From contig JAILFA010000145.1 in NCBI GenBank assembly GCA_024687125.1, positions 1 through 47,356 on the forward strand: a stretch of DNA of 47,356 nt, read 5' to 3'. Source of the stretch: Lachnospiraceae bacterium. GTDB taxonomy: Bacteria > Bacillota > Clostridia > Lachnospirales > Lachnospiraceae. A program made the position numbers and the translations under genes. Below the pieces are notes generated by a model, which saw only the letters and a program-made list of their open reading frames with translations, was not told where the DNA came from and did no database searches. Of the stretch, positions 35,607 to 43,697 are shown in pieces; position 1 is the stretch's first letter, and each line of letters starts with the position of its first letter.

Positions 35607-36662
35607 CTATACCTCATTCTTCATGCCAAGGAGCAGCAGCTCCATGGTCATGTCTGTGTTGACATTGGCCGCAAGCCTTTCCCTGGCCTGCTCGATCCTG
35701 GCGATGTTCTTATACAGCGCTTCCCAGGAGCGCTGCGCCGCTTTTCTATCATACGCTTCCTGCGCGGCAAAAACAAGCCGTCCGGATTCCCCCGTCGCTT
35801 TATACACCATGGCGTCCCGGTTCAGCATCAGGAGCAGATCGAGAAAACGCCCGAGTTCCCGGCTTCCTGCCTCTTTCAATCCCTTTTTCTTCTTCTCTTT
35901 TCCCGTCTCCTGTTCCGCGTCCGGGAAAAGGATCCTGCCGATCCGTTCCATGATATCCGCTGTGGTAAGCCGGTCCATTTCTCCCAGCAGCGAAGCCGTA
36001 CCATCCACCATGTTTCGAAAGGAGTCGTCCCCGCAGAAACGGATCGCCCGGCCGACATTGCCCGCGGCAAATGCCGCGCATTCATGCGCCCGATAATCCG
36101 GCACCCGCTGCTTTTCCATCAGGAATCGTTCGATCGCCTCATCGTGTACGGGTCTGAGCGGCAGTTCCACAGTCCTGGAGAGGATCGTCTGAAGCAGCGC
36201 CTGCGGCCGCTCCGCAAGAAGCATGATCACGGCATAGGCCGGCGGCTCCTCGAGCGTTTTCAGCAGCGCGTTCTGTGATGCCGGGTTCATCCCGTCGGCT
36301 TCCGGAATGATATAGATCCGATAGTCACCGTGCATGGGCTTCAATTCAATATCACTCACCAGCTGGCTGCGGATCTCATCCACGCCGTAAGTCGCTTTTT
36401 CATGCACGAGTTCCCGCAGATCCGGGTGTGTCCCCGCCATGGCCATTACGCAGGAATGGCACTCTCCGCAGGGTTCGATCATGCCGCCCGCGTCCTGCCG
36501 GTTCTCGCACAGGATCGCCTGGGCAAAGGTACGGGCGAACATCTTTTTCCCCATCCCCTCATCACCGGAAAACAGCATGGCATGAGAGACACGCCCCGTC
36601 CGCAGGGCGTGCTGCACATGATCCTTGAGCTGCTGCTGTTCGATGATCTCTGAGAAGCGCAT
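35607..36662 (-). CDS. holB: DNA polymerase III subunit delta'
   Basis: A 351-residue AAA+ clamp-loader subunit. Features are HALRTGRVSHAMLFSGDEGMGKK (Walker A-like), a zinc module with four cysteines (CEN, CGECHSC), the sensor region IIPEADGMNPASQNALLKTLEEPP and LSRTVELPLRP, where family members often have SRC. It acts with tau/gamma and delta to load the sliding clamp. The ATG follows the yaaR stop without a gap, and ricT begins two bases after its stop, so it is translationally coupled on both sides. Confidence 0.95.
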   Translation of the reverse strand: MRFSEIIEQQQLKDHVQHALRTGRVSHAMLFSGDEGMGKKMFARTFAQAILCENRQDAGGMIEPCGECHSCVMAMAGTHPDLRELVHEKATYGVDEIRSQLVSDIELKPMHGDYRIYIIPEADGMNPASQNALLKTLEEPPAYAVIMLLAERPQALLQTILSRTVELPLRPVHDEAIERFLMEKQRVPDYRAHECAAFAAGNVGRAIRFCGDDSFRNMVDGTASLLGEMDRLTTADIMERIGRILFPDAEQETGKEKKKKGLKEAGSRELGRFLDLLLMLNRDAMVYKATGESGRLVFAAQEAYDRKAAQRSWEALYKNIARIEQARERLAANVNTDMTMELLLLGMKNEV

Positions 36663-37103
36663 TTATGTAAATATATCCAGGAGCATTCCCTCAATGTTTC
36701 CGATCGTGGAGAGAATGGCGATGTTGTCTTTTTCTTCCTTCATCAGTTCCTGCGCGAGGGCGTCGAGATTTTCGTCGATCAGCCGGATGATCCCGTAGAC
36801 ACGGTGTCTGCCCTTGCGGTCCAGGAAATTTTCACGGGAAAACTCATGGGAGCGGGAAACGATCTCATTGAGAAACGATTTGATCATCGTACGGTAGCGC
36901 TGCATATCGCGGATATCATGACGTTTTCCGATGGCCTTGCCCTGCTGGGTGATCTCCTGCATCATGAGGTTCAGACGCTCCGCGAGTCCCTCGTCGCCGA
37001 TGCGCGAGGAGAGCACGAACTTGAAATTGCCGTCCGACTCCTGGGGTGCTTCTGTCTGCTGCACCTGCTGCATCTGCTGCATCTGGCTGACTCTGATGTC
37101 CAT
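36663..37103 (-). CDS. YaaR family protein (DUF327)
   Basis: A 146-residue helical protein. After a short Gln/Met-rich start (QMQQMQQVQQTEAPQ) it follows the YaaR pattern, including RHDIRDMQRYRTMIKSFLNE and RKGRHRVYGIIRLIDENLDALA. Its biochemical function is unknown; in Bacillus it lies directly before holB, exactly as here. AAAGGA is placed nine bases before the ATG. Confidence 0.88.
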   Translation of the reverse strand: MDIRVSQMQQMQQVQQTEAPQESDGNFKFVLSSRIGDEGLAERLNLMMQEITQQGKAIGKRHDIRDMQRYRTMIKSFLNEIVSRSHEFSRENFLDRKGRHRVYGIIRLIDENLDALAQELMKEEKDNIAILSTIGNIEGMLLDIFT

Positions 37104-37119
37104 GCCCTGTTTCCTTTCG

Positions 37120-37728
37120 TTACTCTGCCGGCTGTCCCGCGCGGCTGAGAATATAAGCCTTTAAAGCGGCAAGGCACTCCCCGGGGTCGCCGTTATTAGG
37201 AAAACGATGAATGACACCCGCTCCTGCCAGCTTCTCCTCGGAAAAATCCTCGCGGTCCGCCAGAAAGCGCCGGCACATCTCGTCGTAGCGCGGATGCTCC
37301 TGCTTGTTCTCCCTGTGCATCGCGCGCTCTAAAAGAACACGGTCATCCACCTCGACATAGAGGGGATCGACGGCGTTCCCGCCGAAATAATCCTCCAGGC
37401 TCACCGCCGCCTCCGGTGTCCCGATCATCAGATAATCCGCGGCGCTCAGATCGATCTGACCGTCATCCGCCGTGAAATACCGCCAGGGGCCGGCCATGGT
37501 CTGATAGACACGCTCCTCGATGATGCGGCCGTCCGCACGCCACTTTTCGTACCCCGCTTCGTCGATGAAATAATACTGCTTCCCGTTTTCTTCGCCTGCG
37601 CGCATCGGACGAGTCGTATACAGGACGATATTATGCAGTTGCAGCGCCTCGTCCGCAAGAAGCTCGCGGTACATACGGTCCTTGCCCGCCGAGCTTTTGC
37701 CGAGGAGCAGGTAGATCCTGCCGCTCAT
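37120..37728 (-). CDS. Guanylate-kinase-like protein
   Basis: A 202-residue P-loop protein. It starts IYLLLGKSSAGKDRMYREL (Walker A GKSSAGKD), then YTTRPMRAGEENGKQYYFID, the GMP-binding signature of guanylate kinases, and FPNNGDPGECLAALKAYI near the end. The classical GPSGAGK loop is altered, and overall conservation with the housekeeping Gmk is moderate, so this is probably a second paralogue. It occupies the position where Bacillus has thymidylate kinase (tmk) in the holB cluster. Whether it acts on GMP or another nucleotide is open. Confidence 0.82.
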   Translation of the reverse strand: MSGRIYLLLGKSSAGKDRMYRELLADEALQLHNIVLYTTRPMRAGEENGKQYYFIDEAGYEKWRADGRIIEERVYQTMAGPWRYFTADDGQIDLSAADYLMIGTPEAAVSLEDYFGGNAVDPLYVEVDDRVLLERAMHRENKQEHPRYDEMCRRFLADREDFSEEKLAGAGVIHRFPNNGDPGECLAALKAYILSRAGQPAE

Positions 37729-37757
37729 ATGATTTCAGATCCTTTCACTGATCAGAA

Positions 37758-39221
37758 TCAGCCGGTTTTCGATGAAAGTGCCCGCAGGCTGATCACGCCG
37801 TCTTCTTTTTCCAGCCCGCGCACAGAATAACCCGCAGAGGTCAGTGCCTTAAGCCGCTGCACCATGGAAGCGTCGATCCTCTCTCCGGGAACCAGGAGCG
37901 GTGTCCCCGGCGGATACGGGACGATCATGTCCGCGCAGATCCGGCCTTCCGCATCATCGAGCGGCAGTTTTTCCGACGGAGCATCCCAGGCGTCTGTGAT
38001 CGTTCGGATCACTTCGGGATGCGGTGTCCCCGGAAACTGCGGTTTTTCGGCACTCGAGGTAAACGTGCCGTCAGCGAGCATCCCGTCGACCGCAGCCAGC
38101 GACCAGAGCAGTGCCTCCAGTCCCTCTTCGGTATCCATGCCGGTCAGGATGAATACGACTTCGTTTTCTCCCGCCATCTCCGGCTGAAGATGATAGTTCT
38201 CCAACAGGATATCATACAGTTCCCGCCCTGTCATGTGTGTTGCCGCCGTTGACACGACAATCTTGCAGGGATCCTGCACAGCAGCCCTCGATAAAATGTG
38301 CAGATATTTCCAGGAAGCACTCGTCTCCAGGATAAGCTGCTTGTACAGCACCGGGCCTCCCAGCAGCGACTCCGGCTTTTCCCGGAGCATCGTGATACAG
38401 GAATCGATCGAAGCCATCAGCACATAGGACGGCGAGCTGGTCTGAAAGATCCTGAGGAACCTGCGCAGCCTGTCACGGTCGACCTGCTTTCCCTGCACAT
38501 GGAGCAGGGCCGTCTGTGTCAGACTCGGCAGCGTTTTGTGCACACTGTCGATGACCAGATCCGCACCCGCGTGCAGAGCGGAGTCCGGCATTCCCTGCCC
38601 GAATCCGAAATGCGCGCCGTGCGCTTCGTCTACGATCACCGACACGCCGAAGCTGTGGGCGATCTCCACAATGCTCGGAATATCCGCGACAGCGCCGTAA
38701 TAAGTGGGGCTCGTCACAAAGACCGCCGCGGGAAGATGCCCCTCCCCGGAAGCAGCTGTCAAAGCCTCCATCACCTCCGCCGGATAGACGGTACCCGGGA
38801 TCACGGCTTCTCCTTCCGCCCGATCCTCCTCCCAGAGCCAGCGGACTTCCGCATCTGCCAGATAAGCTGCATGTGCCAGGCTCTGGTGAGAACCGCGCCC
38901 GGCGAGGAGCAGCGGTTGATCCTGACTCTTTTCCCGGTCCTGCGCACAGACTGCGCTCACGGCGGCAAGCACACCGGCCGTGCCCCCGTTTACGAGGAAA
39001 AAGCTCTCCTCCGCACCGTATGTCTTAGCGGCGCGCTGCTGTGCCTCCCTGAGGATCCCGCCGGGGTTGTGCAGATCGTCAAAACCGTCGATCTCGGTGA
39101 TGTCGATGGCCATCACATCCGCGAGCGGTCCCGCCTCCGGGTTCCTCTTATGTCCCGGCATGTGGTACGGGTACCGCGCGTGTTTATCGAGTTTTTTCAG
39201 CTGGTCGTACAGGTCGGGCAT
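37758..39221 (-). CDS. Orn/Lys/Arg decarboxylase family PLP enzyme
   Basis: A 487-residue fold-type I PLP enzyme with the short YaaO/SpeA-like organisation. Visible are MPGHKRNP near the N-terminus, SFFLVNGGTAGVLAAVSAV, VIVDEAHGAHFGFG, the PLP lysine in DSVHKTLPSLTQTALLH, and a C-terminal domain ending the major decarboxylase family pattern (VPYPPGTPLLVPGE). It would make a polyamine precursor (agmatine, cadaverine or putrescine); specificity cannot be told. It stands first in the replication cluster, like yaaO in Bacillus subtilis, and 24 bases after the lipoprotein gene. Confidence 0.93.
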   Translation of the reverse strand: MPDLYDQLKKLDKHARYPYHMPGHKRNPEAGPLADVMAIDITEIDGFDDLHNPGGILREAQQRAAKTYGAEESFFLVNGGTAGVLAAVSAVCAQDREKSQDQPLLLAGRGSHQSLAHAAYLADAEVRWLWEEDRAEGEAVIPGTVYPAEVMEALTAASGEGHLPAAVFVTSPTYYGAVADIPSIVEIAHSFGVSVIVDEAHGAHFGFGQGMPDSALHAGADLVIDSVHKTLPSLTQTALLHVQGKQVDRDRLRRFLRIFQTSSPSYVLMASIDSCITMLREKPESLLGGPVLYKQLILETSASWKYLHILSRAAVQDPCKIVVSTAATHMTGRELYDILLENYHLQPEMAGENEVVFILTGMDTEEGLEALLWSLAAVDGMLADGTFTSSAEKPQFPGTPHPEVIRTITDAWDAPSEKLPLDDAEGRICADMIVPYPPGTPLLVPGERIDASMVQRLKALTSAGYSVRGLEKEDGVISLRALSSKTG

Positions 39222-39245
39222 GATTACGGTTCACCGTTTTCGTGG

Positions 39246-40070
39246 TTACTGCATGTAGAAAAGCGCGCTCGATGAGGTACCGCTGGTCACGTACCAGCGG
39301 TTCGTATCTTCGAAACGGCTGAGCGTGATGCTGACCTTATTCCCGGCGGCACGGCTCTCCACCCAGTATTCAATGTTCAGCCGGCCGAGCGCGTCAAGCG
39401 TCTGCTCGTTGATGGTCCTTGTATTCGGCTCGTTGTAGTGGAGGAGGATCCTGAGCGGTTCCTCGAGCGCGAACTTGTCTTTTCTTGTGCTGCTGCCCTC
39501 AAAATATGCACGGAGAAGCCAGGAATAGCTGTCGTCGCCGAGGCGCTCGTCAAAATAGCTGTCCCAGCCCGCCCTGCCGGAAACACCGCCCTCGGTGAAT
39601 CCTCTCCCGTAGGGTTCGATGTCAGCGAATAAATACTTCATCATCGCCATGCCATCATCATAATCCTCCGTGAGCCTGTTCACGGCAAGCACCCAATATG
39701 CCGCGACGCCGCGCGGATCGTGGATATCCACCGCCTTTTTCAGCTCCGTCAGGTTTTTCGGTGCGGGATCCGTCAGGGTGTACTCCTGGTCCGCAAGCCA
39801 GGCATCCTCCAGTTCAAAGGGCCGGATCTCATCGTCGTCTTCAACGTCCGCGGACTCTTCATCTTCTGTCTGTGGCTGGGGAGCTGTCTGATCATCTGTC
39901 TGGGTGTCTGTCTGGATATCCGTCTGATCATCTGCCTGCGTATCCGCCTGCTTCCCGGACTTGCTTCGGGACTCTTCCGTTCCCTTGCTTTCCTGCCCGC
40001 AGCCTATCAGAAAGACCAATGCCAGCAACAGGACCCATATACTCTTTTTTCTTTTCGGTCGTTTTTTCAT
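39246..40070 (-). CDS. Uncharacterised lipoprotein with Thr/Asp/Gln repeat linker
   Basis: A 274-residue protein with a lipoprotein signal (LLALVFLIGC, lipid-modified Cys at residue 24). A linker of about 50 residues follows, made of short repeats of the type DTQTDDQTDIQT and then an acidic stretch. The C-terminal roughly 180 residues form a compact domain (PKNLTELKKAVDIHDPRGVAAYW to the end) that I do not recognise by name. The linker likely spans the peptidoglycan and presents the domain outside. Transcription starts at the promoter 40105-40133, and the decarboxylase gene begins 24 bases downstream. Confidence 0.78.
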   Translation of the reverse strand: MKKRPKRKKSIWVLLLALVFLIGCGQESKGTEESRSKSGKQADTQADDQTDIQTDTQTDDQTAPQPQTEDEESADVEDDDEIRPFELEDAWLADQEYTLTDPAPKNLTELKKAVDIHDPRGVAAYWVLAVNRLTEDYDDGMAMMKYLFADIEPYGRGFTEGGVSGRAGWDSYFDERLGDDSYSWLLRAYFEGSSTRKDKFALEEPLRILLHYNEPNTRTINEQTLDALGRLNIEYWVESRAAGNKVSITLSRFEDTNRWYVTSGTSSSALFYMQ

Positions 40071-40104
40071 GATTTCTGTCCTTGTCCTTTGCGGTTTTTG
40101 TTAC

Positions 40105-40133
40105 ATTTTATATCTGTCTGACCGACTGTGCAA
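40105..40133 (-). promoter_or_regulatory. Promoter of the lipoprotein-decarboxylase-holB-rsmI operon
   Basis: On the minus strand TTGCAC (40128-40133) and TAAAAT (40105-40110) are 17 bases apart, followed by AAGGAC eight bases before the lipoprotein ATG. The rest of 40134-40259, the divergent spacer to the sensor kinase, is AT-rich near 40190-40230 with no convincing plus-strand promoter boxes. Confidence 0.7.
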
Positions 40134-40259
40134 CATAGCTGTGCCGCCTGCCTGATGAATCTTCCGAAAAGGACTTCATAGATCGCTCCGTCAGTGTTAT
40201 ATTTATTAGTATGTAATTCCTGCAAAAATATGAGATAAGGACTTTTGGGAGTACAGGAA

Positions 40260-42506
40260 GTGGACAGCAGAAAAAAGAGCGTAACGATCATCGCACTGTT
40301 CGGTGCGATCGCCGTCACGCTGATCATTATCTTTGGTACTTTATGGATCGGCCAGAGCGCTCGGGAGGATTCCGGAGAGGTCGCACGTACGGTGAGCCTT
40401 CTGTATCTGGACGAGCTGGCCGGCAGAAGAGAGCAGGTCGTCGCGGATAACCTGCAGGCAAGGATCGACGATCTTCACACCGCGCTGGAACTGATGAGCA
40501 AGGAAGATCTCAGCGACGTGGAACACCTGCAGGCATATCAGGCCAAAATGAAGAAGCTGTTAACACTTGAACGCTTCGCGTTCGTCGATACCGAAGGTCT
40601 GATCTATACTTCCACGGGTACGCAGTCCGATATCGACGAATATCAGTTTGACCGTAGCACGCTCTCCGGACCCGAGGTCTCCATCAAAAATCTGAACACA
40701 AAGAACAAGAAAGTCATCATCGCTACGCCCCTGGATCATATTCCGTTCAACGGCGACGAACTGGTCGTGTGCTTCATGGAGATCGACATGAAGGAGATGC
40801 TGCAGGGCATTTCCATACATTCACAGAACAGCAGCACCACCTTTTCCAACATCTACACAACAGACGGCGTGGCACTGACGGATATGATCCTCGGCGGTCT
40901 TGCCGAGGAAGACAATCTGATTACCGCGCTCGAGACCGCGGACTACGAAAAAGGCTACTCTTACGAAAAAGTAAAGCAGGATTTTGAAGATCATGTAAGC
41001 GGCCAGGCTTCTTTCACCTACCGGGGCATCCGCGAGACGCTCAGTTATACCCCGGTCCAGGGAACGGACTGGATGCTCACATATCTCATCCGGGAAAGCG
41101 TCATCAGCAATCAGATCAGTTCGATCTCGCAGGGTATTCTGCTTCGGAGCATCCTTCAGTCGGTGCTGACAGCCCTGGTCCTCATCGGCGTTTTTACTCT
41201 GATCATTCTGCAGAACAGAAAGAACGCGGCGCTGCGCATAGAAAAGGAGACCGCTGATGCGGAAACGCGTATCAAGCAGCAGGAGCTTGACGAACGGATC
41301 GCCATGCAGGAAAAGATAGAAGAACAGAGCCATGCGCTGTCCGAGGCCCTTTCTGCCGCTGAAAACGCCAATAAGGCCAAAACCGTGTTCCTGTCCAATA
41401 TGAGCCATGAGATCAGGACGCCTATGAACGCGATCATCGGTCTTGACAACATCGCCCTCAACGACCCTGACACACCGCCGAAGACGAGGGAGTATCTCGA
41501 GAAGATCGGCGTCTCGGCGGAGCACCTTCTGAACCTCATCAACGACATCCTCGACATGTTCAGGATCGAATCCGGGCGCATGGTGCTGAAAAATGAGGAG
41601 TTCTCGTTCCAGCAGCTGCTGGAGGCGATCAATACGATGTTCAGCGGACAGTGTGCCGACAAGGGTCTGGATTACCAGTGTCATGCAGCCGGACAGTTGA
41701 GTGATTATTACATCGGTGACAACATGAAGCTGCGGCAGGTCCTGATCAATATTCTCGGAAACGCCGTTAAGTTCACGCCCGAAAGCGGAAAGATCACCTT
41801 TGTCGCTGAGGAAATCCAAAGAAATGACGGTCAGGCTGTGCTGAAGTTTTCGATCAGCGATACCGGGATCGGAATGAGTCCCGAATTCCTCCCAAAGCTG
41901 TTCGATACATTCAGTCAGGAGGATTCGACCGTCTCAAGCAAATACGGCAGTACCGGCCTCGGCATGCCGATCACCAGGAACATCGTCCGGCTGATGAACG
42001 GAACTATCGATGTCCAGAGCACAAAGGGCGCCGGTTCAACATTTACCGTGACGCTCCCGCTCGGCGTGTCTGACAGGATCCCGAAAGAAAGCGGCGCTGA
42101 CGGTGCTGTGCCGGACGATCACCTCAAAGGACGCAGGATACTGCTCGCGGAAGACATGCAGATCAATGCCGAGATCCTGATGATGATCCTCTCCATGCGC
42201 GAAATGGAGACTGATCACGCAGAAAACGGAAGGATCGCGGTAGAACTGTATATGGAAAAGCCGGAGGGCTATTATGACGCTGTTCTCATGGACATGCGGA
42301 TGCCCGAAATGAACGGCCTCGAAGCTGCACAGGCGATACGGGGCGCTCAGCGCAGGGATTCGTCAACAATCCCCATCATTGCCCTGACCGCGAACGCCTT
42401 TGATGATGATGTTCAGCGGAGCCTGCAGGCCGGTCTGAATGCCCATCTGAGCAAACCGGTGGATACAGATGTTCTGTATGCTACCCTCGAAAAGCTGATC
42501 AACTGA
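40260..42506 (+). CDS. Membrane hybrid sensor histidine kinase/response regulator
   Basis: A 748-residue protein. It has an N-terminal helix (about residues 8-28), a roughly 260-residue extracytoplasmic sensor domain that fits a double-Cache fold, a second helix (about 290-312), a coiled coil, then HisKA with the phospho-acceptor H383 in SHEIRTPMNA, a HATPase_c domain (NILGNAVKFTPESG, DTGIGM, GLGMPI) and a C-terminal receiver with the phosphorylated D678 in AVLMDMRMPEMNG. All catalytic boxes are intact. The GTG at 40260 is chosen since GGGAG lies eight bases before it; a TTG at 40245 is a weaker option. No separate output regulator is next to it. Ligand unknown. Confidence 0.92.
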   Translation: MDSRKKSVTIIALFGAIAVTLIIIFGTLWIGQSAREDSGEVARTVSLLYLDELAGRREQVVADNLQARIDDLHTALELMSKEDLSDVEHLQAYQAKMKKLLTLERFAFVDTEGLIYTSTGTQSDIDEYQFDRSTLSGPEVSIKNLNTKNKKVIIATPLDHIPFNGDELVVCFMEIDMKEMLQGISIHSQNSSTTFSNIYTTDGVALTDMILGGLAEEDNLITALETADYEKGYSYEKVKQDFEDHVSGQASFTYRGIRETLSYTPVQGTDWMLTYLIRESVISNQISSISQGILLRSILQSVLTALVLIGVFTLIILQNRKNAALRIEKETADAETRIKQQELDERIAMQEKIEEQSHALSEALSAAENANKAKTVFLSNMSHEIRTPMNAIIGLDNIALNDPDTPPKTREYLEKIGVSAEHLLNLINDILDMFRIESGRMVLKNEEFSFQQLLEAINTMFSGQCADKGLDYQCHAAGQLSDYYIGDNMKLRQVLINILGNAVKFTPESGKITFVAEEIQRNDGQAVLKFSISDTGIGMSPEFLPKLFDTFSQEDSTVSSKYGSTGLGMPITRNIVRLMNGTIDVQSTKGAGSTFTVTLPLGVSDRIPKESGADGAVPDDHLKGRRILLAEDMQINAEILMMILSMREMETDHAENGRIAVELYMEKPEGYYDAVLMDMRMPEMNGLEAAQAIRGAQRRDSSTIPIIALTANAFDDDVQRSLQAGLNAHLSKPVDTDVLYATLEKLIN

Positions 42507-42538
42507 TCCAGTTTCATTTATCACGAAAGGAGAAGAAC

Positions 42539-42853
42539 ATGGCAGCAGCAAAGAAACCCGCAGCAAAAAAAACATCGACGACAAAAACGACGGCCGCAAA
42601 AAAGACTGCCGCCGCGAAGAAACCGGCGGCAAAGAAGACCATAACTGCCAAAAAGCCCGCGGCAAAGAAGACCACAGCTGCCAAAAAGCCCGCGGCAAAG
42701 AAGCCCGCAACAGCAAAGAAGACTGCTGCCGCAAAGACCACATCGACAATGAAACTCACAGCAACGGAAAAGAAGCTGATCGAACTCTACAGAGCGGTCA
42801 GCACCACCACCAAAAACGCGGCAATGGCGATCCTAAAAGGAATGGCAAAGTAA
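42539..42853 (+). CDS. Histone H1-like Lys/Ala-rich repeat protein
   Basis: A 104-residue, very basic protein. About the first 75 residues consist of tandem KKPAAKK / KKTTAAKK units built almost only from Lys, Ala, Pro and Thr. The last 30 residues (ATEKKLIELYRAVSTTTKN) form an amphipathic helix. This composition resembles the C-terminal domain of eukaryotic histone H1 and bacterial H1-like proteins (such as Hc1/Hc2 and AlgP types) that bind DNA without sequence specificity. A good GGAG site precedes the ATG, and the gene is too ordered in codon phase to be chance low complexity. It follows the sensor kinase by 32 bases. DNA binding is inferred. Confidence 0.8.
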   Translation: MAAAKKPAAKKTSTTKTTAAKKTAAAKKPAAKKTITAKKPAAKKTTAAKKPAAKKPATAKKTAAAKTTSTMKLTATEKKLIELYRAVSTTTKNAAMAILKGMAK

Positions 42854-42863
42854 AGGAGCTCCT

Positions 42864-43676
42864 ATGAATAAGATCCGAAAGCTGACGGCAGCGTGGCTTG
42901 CTTCGGTGCTCTTCATCATGCAAGCTTCGATGACCGTTTTTGCGGCACAGCCCTATGAGCATGACCCGATGGCCAATCCCAAGGCGGCGCAGGATATCGT
43001 TGTCAATCCGAACGCCGTTTACGGATATTCCCCCAGCCCCGATTCCAAACGGCTCAGGGAATTCGTAGATTACAACTGGTCCGATCCCGCTGTTGTCAAT
43101 GAAATGCGGGCTCAGCGGGAAGCCTATCACGAAAGCATGCAGGAACTGTACGCGATCGTCATCAAAATGCGGGCGGAGGGAAAACCCGCGAGCGATATCG
43201 CCTGGGCAGTCAGCACCAGACGCAATGAGATCCGGCTGGAAGCCTACAAGGATGATCCGGAGGGACTGGCCAAGGTGAAAAAGAGCAATCTGGAAAACTA
43301 CGGCAACGAAAACGGCGGGACGCCCGGATTCTTTTATGACAAATACGGCTCCTGGGAAGCCGTGATAGAAAAGGCTCTTTCCACAAACGCCGGTGCAGAC
43401 GCGTGTCTTGGGCTCTATGACAAATATTATGACACCTACCTCCTGCCGGTCACGCAGACAGCAATGCAGAACAGTACGCAGCAAAGCAATTCACCAACCC
43501 CCGCCGAAGCGGCAGCGGACACCGTCTATACGGTCATCTCCGGAGATACGCTCATCCGTATCGCGGAAAAGGTGTACGGAAATGCCGCTGACTGGCGTGT
43601 TCTCTATGATCTGAACGCCGGCAGCATCCGCGACCCGAACCGTATCTTTGTAGGACAGGAACTGAAGATCAGGTAG
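42864..43676 (+). CDS. Secreted LysM-domain protein
   Basis: A 270-residue exported protein. The signal peptide is MNKIRKLTAAWLASVLF... with likely cleavage after TVFAA (near residue 28). The middle part (about 45-200) is a helical region I do not recognise, with YNWSDPAVVNEMRAQREAYHESM and GGTPGFFYDKYGSWEAV. A short Asn/Gln/Ser/Pro linker leads to one C-terminal LysM domain (VYTVISGDTLIRIAEKVYG to the end), which binds peptidoglycan or chitin-like glycans. It starts ten bases after the H1-like gene. No peptidase or muramidase motif is visible. Confidence 0.87.
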   Translation: MNKIRKLTAAWLASVLFIMQASMTVFAAQPYEHDPMANPKAAQDIVVNPNAVYGYSPSPDSKRLREFVDYNWSDPAVVNEMRAQREAYHESMQELYAIVIKMRAEGKPASDIAWAVSTRRNEIRLEAYKDDPEGLAKVKKSNLENYGNENGGTPGFFYDKYGSWEAVIEKALSTNAGADACLGLYDKYYDTYLLPVTQTAMQNSTQQSNSPTPAEAAADTVYTVISGDTLIRIAEKVYGNAADWRVLYDLNAGSIRDPNRIFVGQELKIR

Positions 43677-43697
43677 GACCAGAAAGGAGAAAAGCCA

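Noticed and set aside
42539..42760. Lys/Ala repeat region as simple low-complexity DNA without a gene, or an Ala/Val/Phe-rich antisense membrane protein
   Set aside because: The + strand frame has a good ribosome site, a start at the expected distance and a non-repetitive C-terminal helix; the antisense version has no ribosome site and is the mirror of Lys codons.
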